A DNA stretch of 64,000 nucleotides from Nocardia pseudobrasiliensis NBRC 108224 (GTDB taxonomy: Bacteria > Actinomycetota > Actinomycetes > Mycobacteriales > Mycobacteriaceae): the NCBI RefSeq assembly GCF_001613105.1, contig NZ_BDBS01000036.1:56817-120816 (forward strand). Reading direction: 5' to 3'. Made by a program: the position numbers and the translations under genes. Within the stretch, counting starts at the first letter, position 1; each line of letters starts with the position of its first letter. Shown in pieces: positions 58,399 to 64,000 of the stretch. The notes beneath the pieces are model-generated. The model was not told where the DNA came from, searched no databases, and saw only the letters and a program-made list of their open reading frames with translations.

Positions 58399-58800
58399 TT
58401 AGTTGTCTTGCTGGACGCGCTGACTCGGCAGCAAACCCTTGTCCATGCGCCGCTTGACGTCCGAACGCAGGATCAGGATGAAGGCCCAGACCGCCACGAA
58501 GACGATGCCGATCACCGCGATCGATACGTGGATCAGCCCGCCGAGTAGCACCAGAACCTGCATAGCCCAGTTGAAGGCCATCGCCCACGGCCGCCGCTGC
58601 ATACCGGCCCCGACGATCATCAGAATCGCGATGCCGACCAGATACAGCGTCGACCACCAGCCCAGCCCGCCGCCGACCACTCCGACGACAGGCAGTGCCA
58701 ACAGCACCGTAATGGCCTCGAGCACCAGCGATCCGGCCATCACACCGCGCAGTCCCTTCCAGGGATCGGTGGCGGGCGGCGGAACGGGCTGATCACTCAT
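58399..58800 (-). CDS. DUF4233 membrane protein
   Basis: A 133-residue protein with four TM spans: GSLVLEAITVLLALPVVG, WWSTLYLVGIAILMIVGAG, AFNWAMQVLVLLGGLIHVSI and IVFVAVWAFILILRSDV. It is the conserved gene between folC and ndk in Actinobacteria (valS-folC-DUF4233-ndk). Its ATG overlaps the folC stop by 4 bp. Function unknown. Confidence 0.92.
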   Translation of the reverse strand: MSDQPVPPPATDPWKGLRGVMAGSLVLEAITVLLALPVVGVVGGGLGWWSTLYLVGIAILMIVGAGMQRRPWAMAFNWAMQVLVLLGGLIHVSIAVIGIVFVAVWAFILILRSDVKRRMDKGLLPSQRVQQDN

Positions 58801-60242
58801 GCGGGATCCTTTCCGAACAGCGAGCGGGCCGCGCCCGCGGTGACGACCGATCCGGTGATCACGATGCCCGCCCCCGACACCGGCTCGCCGCCGTCGCCCG
58901 CCTCCTCGGCGATGGCGATGGCCGTCTCGACGGCATCGGCCAGAGTCGGTGCGGTGACGACGCGTTCGTCACCGAAGCGCTGCACGGCCAGATTGGCCAG
59001 ATCGTCGACGTCCAGGGCGCGCGGGGAACCGTTGGTGGTGACGACGATCTCGTCGAAGATCGGCTCGAACGCGTCGAGAATGCCCGCGGCGTCCTTATCC
59101 GCGAGGACCGCGACCACTCCGACCAGTTTGCGGAAGTCGAATTCGTCGGTCAGCGCCGCGGCCAGCGCCCGAGCCCCGGCCGGATTGTGGGCGGCGTCGA
59201 GGAAGATGGTCGGCGCGCTGCGCATCCGCTCCATCCGGCCCGGACTGACCGCGCTCGCGAAACCCGCTCGCACGGCGTCGATATCGAGCTGCTTCTGCGC
59301 GCCCGCACCGAAGAACGCCTCGACCGCCGCCAGGGCGAGCAGCGCGTTCTGCGCCTGATGCTCCCCGTGCAGCGGCAGGAATATCTCGTCGTAAACCCCG
59401 CCCAGCCCCTGCAGTTCCAGCACCTGACCGCCGACGGCCACTCGCCGCGACAGCAGCCGGAACTCCGAACCCGCGCGCGCCACAGCGGAATCGGTCTCCA
59501 CCGCGCGCCGCAGCAGCACCTCCATCGCCTCGGGCTCCTGCTCCCCGATGACCGCGACGGTCTCGCGCGGCACGAGCGCGTCGGCGGGCGCCTTCTTGAT
59601 GATCCCGGCCTTCTCCCCCGCGATGGAGGTCAGATCCGGACCCAAAAATTCGGTGTGGTCCAAGCCGATCGGGGTGATCACCGCGACCTGGCCGTCGATG
59701 ACATTGGTCGCGTCCCAGGTACCGCCCAGCCCGGTCTCCACCACCGCCACATCCACCGGCGCCTCGGCGAAGGCGGCGTAGGCCATGGCGGTGAGCACCT
59801 CGAATTTGCTCATCTTCGGCCCGCCCGCGGCTTCGGACTGCTTATCGATCATCTCGATATAGGGCTGCAACTCGCGGTAGATCTCGACGTAGCGGCCCGG
59901 GGTGATGGGCGCGTTATCGATCGCGATGCGCTCGGTCGCCAATTGCAGATGCGGGCTGGTGATGCGGCCGGTGCGCCGATGCAGCGCGGTCAGCAGCGCG
60001 TCGATCATGCGGGTGACCGAGGTCTTGCCGTTGGTGCCCGCGATGTGGATGGTCGGATAACCGCGCTGCGGCGAACCCAGCACATCCATCAGCGCGGCGA
60101 TGCGTGCCAGCGACGGCTCGATCTTGGTCTCCGGCCAGCGCTGGTCGAGTTCGGCCTCGACCAGCGCCATTTCGGCCAGTTCCACCGGCGACGGACCGAA
60201 TTGCAGCCGCTCGGCGCTGCCGTGCTGCGGTTCCTCGGTCAC
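58797..60242 (-). CDS. folC: folylpolyglutamate synthase / dihydrofolate synthase
   Basis: A 481-residue Mur-ligase-type enzyme of folate metabolism that adds glutamate to folates. It starts GTG 60242 overlapping the valS stop (GTGA). Key motifs are TIHIAGTNGKTSV (P-loop), TSPHLQLATERI, VVETGLGGTWDATNV and FLDAAHNPAGARAL. Length is normal for actinobacterial FolC. The upstream in-frame extension into valS is not real. Confidence 0.96.
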   Translation of the reverse strand: MTEEPQHGSAERLQFGPSPVELAEMALVEAELDQRWPETKIEPSLARIAALMDVLGSPQRGYPTIHIAGTNGKTSVTRMIDALLTALHRRTGRITSPHLQLATERIAIDNAPITPGRYVEIYRELQPYIEMIDKQSEAAGGPKMSKFEVLTAMAYAAFAEAPVDVAVVETGLGGTWDATNVIDGQVAVITPIGLDHTEFLGPDLTSIAGEKAGIIKKAPADALVPRETVAVIGEQEPEAMEVLLRRAVETDSAVARAGSEFRLLSRRVAVGGQVLELQGLGGVYDEIFLPLHGEHQAQNALLALAAVEAFFGAGAQKQLDIDAVRAGFASAVSPGRMERMRSAPTIFLDAAHNPAGARALAAALTDEFDFRKLVGVVAVLADKDAAGILDAFEPIFDEIVVTTNGSPRALDVDDLANLAVQRFGDERVVTAPTLADAVETAIAIAEEAGDGGEPVSGAGIVITGSVVTAGAARSLFGKDPA

Positions 60243-62932
60243 TTCTTCGCCGCCATCTTCGCGATCTCCTCGAGGCGGGCGCCGATGCGGACCACCTCGG
60301 ATTCGGCGACCTCCTTGCGGCCGCGGATCTTGGCCACCACATCGTCGGGCGCCTTGGCCAGGAACGCCTCGTTGCCGAGTTTGCCGGTGGTGCCGGCCAA
60401 TTCCTTCTGCGCGGCCGCGAGATCCTTCTCGAGTCGGCGACGCTCGGCGTCCAGGTCGACCGTGCCGGAGGTGTCGAGTTCCACCGTGACCGTGGCATCG
60501 GACAGCCGCACCTCGAGCGAGGCGGTGGCCGCGAAGTCCGGCTCCGGATCGGTCAGCCGCGCCAGGCTCGCGATCTCGCCGGACAGGCCGGTCAGATCGG
60601 CGGTGTCGATGCCGATCAGCTTGGCGGCGACCTTCTGCTTGTCGGTCAGACCCTGATCGCTGCGGAAGCGGCGGATCTCGGTGATGAGCCGCTGCGCGTC
60701 GGCGACGCGGCGATCCGCGGTCGCGTCGGCGGGAACTCCGCTGGCCTGCGGCCACTGCGCGATGACGATGGATTCGCCGCCGGTCAGCGCAAGCCACAGC
60801 GATTCGGTGACGAACGGGATCACCGGATGCAGCAGGCGCAGCACAGAATCCAGCACCGTACCGAGCACCACCCGGGTGCGTTCGGCGCGCTGCTCGGACT
60901 CGGCGAACTGCACCTTCGCCAATTCCAGGTACCAGTCGCACAATTCGTCCCAGGCGAAGTGGTACAGCGCCTCGCATGCCTTGCCGAATTCGTAGCGGTC
61001 GAAGGCGGCGTCGACATCGGCGCGCACGGCGTCGAACCGGTCGAGGATCCAGCGGTCGGCATCGGTCAGCTGCTCACGCGCCGGAACCTCGCCCACCACA
61101 GCGCCGTTCATGAGCGCGAACTTGGTCGCGTTGAACAGCTTGGTGATGAAGTTGCGCGAGGCCTGCACGTGCGGGGTGCCCACCGACAGGTCACCGCCGG
61201 GCAGCGCACCGCGCGCGAGGGTGAATCGCGTTGCGTCCGCGCCATATTCGTCGATCCAGGCCAGCGGATCGATGCCGTTGCCCTTGGACTTGGACATCTT
61301 GCGGCCGAATTCGTCGCGAATCAGCCCGTGCAGGAACAGATCCCGGAACGGCACCTTCGCGCCGCCCGCGGGCTTACCCGCCGCGACGGCCGGATCGTCG
61401 GCGACGAACGTGCCGAACATCATCATCCGGGCCACCCAGAAGAACAGGATGTCGTAGGCGGTGACCAGCACGCTGGTGGGATAGAACTTGGCCAGTTCGT
61501 CGGTCGCGTCGGGCCAGCCCATGGTCGAGAACGGCCACAGGCCCGAGGAGAACCAGGTGTCGAGCACGTCCGGGTCCTGCACGTAGCCCTCGGGGGCCTG
61601 CTCATCCGGTCCGACGCAGACGATTTCGCCCTCGGGGCCATACCAGATCGGGATGCGATGACCCCACCACAGCTGCCGCGAGATACACCAGTCGTGCATA
61701 TTGTCGACCCAGGCGAACCAGCGAGGTTCCTGGCTGGTCGGGTGAATCACGGTGTCACCGTTGCGAACCGCGTCACCGGCGGCCTTGGCCAGCGGCTCGA
61801 CCTTCACCCACCACTGCATCGACAGCCGGGGTTCGATCGGCTCGCCGCTGCGCTCGGAATGGCCGACGCTGTGGACGTAGGGGAATTTGCGGCCCACCAC
61901 GCGGCCCTCGGCCTCGAGCCGCTCGCGAATGCGCAGGCGGGCCTCGAAGCGGTCCATACCATCGAATTCGGTTCCGGTATCGGCGATCTTGCCGGTCTCG
62001 TCCATGATCGTCGGCATCGGCAGGTTGTGGCGCAGGCCGAGTTCGAAGTCGTTGGGGTCGTGGGCGGGGGTGATCTTCACCGCGCCCGAACCGAATTCGG
62101 GATCGACGTAATCGTCGGCGACGACCGGGATCTGGCGGCCGGTGATCGGGTGGTAGAGCGTGGTGCCGATCAGTTTGCGGTAGCGCTCATCGTCGGGATG
62201 CACCGCGACCGCGGTGTCGCCGAGCATGGTCTCCACGCGGGTGGTGGCCACGATCACGTGCGGTTCGTCGTCGTCGAGCGAACCGTAGCGCAGCGAGACC
62301 AGCTCGCCCTCGACGTCCTTGTAGTCGACCTCGAGATCGGAGATGCCGGTCTTCAGGTTCGGCGACCAGTTCACCAGGCGCTCGGCGCGATAGATCAGGC
62401 CCGCGTCGAACAGGCGCTTGAAGATGGTCTGCACCGCGCGAGACAGGCCGTCGTCCATGGTGAATCGGTCGCGGCTCCAGTCAACACCGTCGCCGAGGCG
62501 GCGCATCTGGCCCTGGATCTGGCCGCCGGAGTCGCGCTTCCAGTCCCAGACCTTGTCGATGAACAGCTCGCGGCCGAAGTCCTCTTTGGTCTTACCGTCG
62601 ACGGCGAGTTGCTTCTCCACGATGGTCTGAGTGGCGATACCGGCGTGATCCATGCCCGGCAGCCACAGCACCTCGTAACCCTGCATACGCTTGCGGCGGG
62701 TGAGGGAATCCATGAGGGTGTGGTCGAGCGCGTGGCCCATGTGCAGGCTGCCGGTGACGTTCGGCGGGGGTAGCACGATGGAGTACGGCGGCTTGTCGCT
62801 GGTCGCATCGGCGGTGAAGTATCCAGCGGTTACCCAACGTTCGTACAGGTCGGCCTCTACTTCGCTGGGATTCCAGCTCTTGGGGAGGGCGTCGGCACGA
62901 TTACGTGGGTTCTCAGGGGCTGCGCTGGTCAC
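60239..62932 (-). CDS. valS: valyl-tRNA synthetase
   Basis: A 897-residue class I synthetase: catalytic HIGH-type HMGH at residues 64-67 (NVTGSLHMGHALDH), editing-domain CP1, and KMSKS in GRKMSKSKGNGIDP. A C-terminal coiled coil (DLDAERRRLEKDLAAAQKEL) closes the protein. GTG start at 62932. Followed by folC with 4-bp overlap. A long upstream region with a 15-bp hairpin could be a leader. Confidence 0.97.
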   Translation of the reverse strand: MTSAAPENPRNRADALPKSWNPSEVEADLYERWVTAGYFTADATSDKPPYSIVLPPPNVTGSLHMGHALDHTLMDSLTRRKRMQGYEVLWLPGMDHAGIATQTIVEKQLAVDGKTKEDFGRELFIDKVWDWKRDSGGQIQGQMRRLGDGVDWSRDRFTMDDGLSRAVQTIFKRLFDAGLIYRAERLVNWSPNLKTGISDLEVDYKDVEGELVSLRYGSLDDDEPHVIVATTRVETMLGDTAVAVHPDDERYRKLIGTTLYHPITGRQIPVVADDYVDPEFGSGAVKITPAHDPNDFELGLRHNLPMPTIMDETGKIADTGTEFDGMDRFEARLRIRERLEAEGRVVGRKFPYVHSVGHSERSGEPIEPRLSMQWWVKVEPLAKAAGDAVRNGDTVIHPTSQEPRWFAWVDNMHDWCISRQLWWGHRIPIWYGPEGEIVCVGPDEQAPEGYVQDPDVLDTWFSSGLWPFSTMGWPDATDELAKFYPTSVLVTAYDILFFWVARMMMFGTFVADDPAVAAGKPAGGAKVPFRDLFLHGLIRDEFGRKMSKSKGNGIDPLAWIDEYGADATRFTLARGALPGGDLSVGTPHVQASRNFITKLFNATKFALMNGAVVGEVPAREQLTDADRWILDRFDAVRADVDAAFDRYEFGKACEALYHFAWDELCDWYLELAKVQFAESEQRAERTRVVLGTVLDSVLRLLHPVIPFVTESLWLALTGGESIVIAQWPQASGVPADATADRRVADAQRLITEIRRFRSDQGLTDKQKVAAKLIGIDTADLTGLSGEIASLARLTDPEPDFAATASLEVRLSDATVTVELDTSGTVDLDAERRRLEKDLAAAQKELAGTTGKLGNEAFLAKAPDDVVAKIRGRKEVAESEVVRIGARLEEIAKMAAKK

Positions 62933-63001
62933 CGTGAGATTCTAAGGAGTTGAGGCTGCGACCCCGACGACGGGGCGCGCCATTGGGAGTGGAGAACAGC
63001 A

Positions 63002-63044
63002 GAGCGGGGTTTTCGGCGGATGAGGGACACCGAAAACCCCGCTC
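63002..63044. terminator. 15-bp perfect hairpin upstream of valS
   Basis: GAGCGGGGTTTTCGG (63002-63016) pairs with CCGAAAACCCCGCTC (63030-63044), loop 13 nt. It is 70-112 bp upstream of the valS start. As no gene ends nearby on either strand, it may be a leader attenuator of valS or a terminator insulating it. Confidence 0.55.
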
Positions 63045-63249
63045 ACATGTTTCAGGTTACCGCTGATCGGCACTGGTCAGGCGAATACATATGCAATTCT
63101 CAGGTTTTTTCCCGGATCCGTTGTCGGGGTGCGAGTCTCGACGACCTCGGGCGACGCATGGTCGGGGCATAACCCTGTGCGGTCACCCACCCGCCCGGGC
63201 CGCTCCGGCTACGCGGACCTCGTCGCCGATCGAACTTCCGTGATCCAGG

Positions 63250-63271
63250 TCACATATTCGCGCATATGTGA
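63250..63271. promoter_or_regulatory. inverted repeat, possible regulator site
   Basis: TCACATAT-TCGCGC-ATATGTGA is a perfect 8-bp inverted repeat; GTGATCC is repeated at both sides (63240 and 63268). It lies about 100 bp upstream of the secreted-protein start. The binding regulator is unknown. Confidence 0.5.
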
Positions 63272-63373
63272 TCCGGACCCCGAACCCTTGCCCCCGCAAC
63301 CGTGCTGATGTCTCCTAGCTATTACACAGCAATCGCGCGGTGATGTGCGGTTCCAGGAGAAAGCGGGGATCTC

Positions 63374-63742
63374 GTGCGTGCTCGTACCCTCACCCTCACC
63401 ACCATGCTCACCGGTGCGGCCGCCACCGCCCTGATCGGCGCGGGCACGGCCAATGCCGCAGCCCCGGTCGCCTACCCCCAGGCCGGAGCGGTCGGCCTGG
63501 AACTGACCAACCCCGAAACCCAAGCCTTCGCCAACGGCCCCGTCCCGGCCCTGATCGACAAATACCTCCCCGGCGACAACATCAGCGTGGGCATCCGCCC
63601 GGACTCCCAGCTACCCCGCAGCGGCAACGGCGTGATGGCCTCCATGCGCGATATCGCAGGCGAAGCCGCCACCCGCCCCAACGGCCACATCGCCGTAGTA
63701 GTGGCCCCCGGCCCGAGACTGGTTGTAGTCCAACAGTGGTAA
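63374..63742 (+). CDS. small secreted protein
   Basis: A 122-residue exported protein: signal peptide RARTLTLTTMLTGAAATALI to an ANA-A cleavage site near residue 28, then a mature part with PQAGAVGLELTNPETQAFAN and PNGHIAVVVAPGPRLVVVQQ. No domain recognised. GTG start at 63374; the upstream region has a dyad. A strong intrinsic terminator follows 15 bp downstream. Confidence 0.75.
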   Translation: MRARTLTLTTMLTGAAATALIGAGTANAAAPVAYPQAGAVGLELTNPETQAFANGPVPALIDKYLPGDNISVGIRPDSQLPRSGNGVMASMRDIAGEAATRPNGHIAVVVAPGPRLVVVQQW

Positions 63743-63757
63743 CCCCCACCCCTGAAC

Positions 63758-63796
63758 GTGTGCCCCTCCACCTCCTGCGAGGGGCACACCTTTTTT
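63758..63796 (+). terminator. intrinsic terminator of the secreted-protein gene
   Basis: GTGTGCCCCTC at 63758-63768 pairs with GAGGGGCACAC at 63779-63789 (11 bp), followed by CTTTTTT. This is the only classical hairpin plus T-run terminator seen in the window. Confidence 0.88.
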
Positions 63797-64000
63797 CCCA
63801 ACCCCCTAGCGCCCCGACGGCCCATCCCACTCGGACCATGCCAGGGAATCCACCTACCCGGCCACACGCGGTTCAGACCCGCCCGCCTTGGGACAGAAGG
63901 TCTTTCGCATTCGTCTCGCTACCAACGGACAATGCCCCAGCGGAATTGCGCTTCTCAACCTGGCGACACACGCCCGCACGCACGGCAAACCGGATCCCTC
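63797..64000. other. end of window, no gene seen
   Basis: About 200 bp after the terminator with no supported coding sequence; no tRNA-like TPsiC arm or other RNA motif was recognised. Confidence 0.4.

Larger units (their letters stand above)
62933..63373. other. valS leader / divergent region upstream of a secreted protein
   Basis: 441 bp without a gene. It holds two divergent promoters, a 15-bp hairpin (63002-63044) between the probable valS promoter and start, and a perfect dyad TCACATAT-N6-ATATGTGA (63250-63271) about 100 bp upstream of the secreted-protein gene. No T-box consensus (GGTGG-ACCGCG-type) was found. Confidence 0.5.

Noticed and set aside
58797..60977. folC extended upstream to 726 residues
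   Set aside because: The extra N-terminal part is valS in another frame; the GTG at 60242 overlapping the valS stop is the natural start.
60104..62773. Plus-strand open frame of about 889 codons opposite valS
   Set aside because: Shadow of valS, no ribosome site and no homologous pattern.
62933..63373. T-box riboswitch in front of valS
   Set aside because: No T-box consensus, no antiterminator bulge sequence; only a simple hairpin is seen.
1..64000. tRNA, rRNA, insertion sequence or prophage genes
   Set aside because: No TPsiC-arm pattern with a matching acceptor stem, no transposase or integrase motif (DDE, RHRY) and no phage structural gene were seen in either strand.

Overview
The window is high-GC actinobacterial DNA, most likely from a Nocardia or close mycolic-acid-containing relative. 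The pointers are a fused HadA-HadB mycolate-pathway dehydratase, an EspG/PE-like/PPE-like ESX group, an XRE-DUF397 pair, an F420-type luciferase-like oxidoreductase, DinB/mycothiol-type proteins, a stand-alone LigD-type polymerase, a DUF222 (13E12-type) remnant with a LexA box, and many GTG starts with 4-bp ATGA/GTGA overlaps. The genus is inferred from gene content only; no rRNA or tRNA gene was seen.

Layout. 1-9.4 kb: a partial quinone oxidoreductase-type gene, a small gene behind a perfect LexA box, a TetX-type flavin monooxygenase, a DapC-like aminotransferase, a lipoprotein peptidase of the TAP/Hip1 type, an epoxide hydrolase, and a MerR regulator divergent from a luciferase-like oxidoreductase. 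9.2-14.5 kb: XRE/DUF397 pair, AlkZ-like glycosylase, a damaged-looking ESX substrate pair, DoxX/HxlR divergent pair, truncated DUF222 gene with a second LexA box. 14.5-21.8 kb: DUF4186, P-loop kinase, oligopeptide-binding lipoprotein, RecQ with a phosphoribosyltransferase-like tail, aminoglycoside-phosphotransferase fold, TIGR00027-type methyltransferase, with three gene remnants between them. 21.8-26.6 kb: a Zur-controlled zinc-import locus (aztA divergent from aztB-aztC-aztD) in which the permease is fused in frame to an AztD-like propeller lipoprotein and a second AztD follows. 26.6-33.2 kb: HD hydrolase, cysteine hydrolase, HadAB fusion, acyl-CoA dehydrogenase, then a SLATT-type membrane protein convergent with a TIR-STAND NTPase (candidate conflict system). 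33-42.6 kb: DinB-type proteins, two secreted hydrolases in an operon, two TetR regulators, an AurF-like diiron oxygenase, a broken MerR gene, LigD-type primase-polymerase coupled to a D-2-hydroxyacid dehydrogenase. 42.6-50.5 kb: a GAF-ANTAR antiterminator followed by a tiny DHp-only histidine-kinase-like protein, DUF4254, EspG/PE/PPE-like genes, ArsR-SRPBCC pair, YciI-ECF42 sigma pair.

50.5-63 kb is conserved core chromosome, all on the minus strand: valS-folC-DUF4233-ndk, rne, rplU-rpmA, obg, proB. A small secreted protein with a strong intrinsic terminator closes the window.

The best candidates for unusual biology are: (i) the aztB-aztD gene fusion with internal lipobox and duplicated AztD; (ii) the TIR-STAND/SLATT convergent pair; (iii) the GAF-ANTAR/DHp-only pair; (iv) two LexA boxes whose right half contains an ATG opening a short MFEI... 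peptide. No insertion sequence, CRISPR array, prophage module, tRNA or rRNA was recognised.
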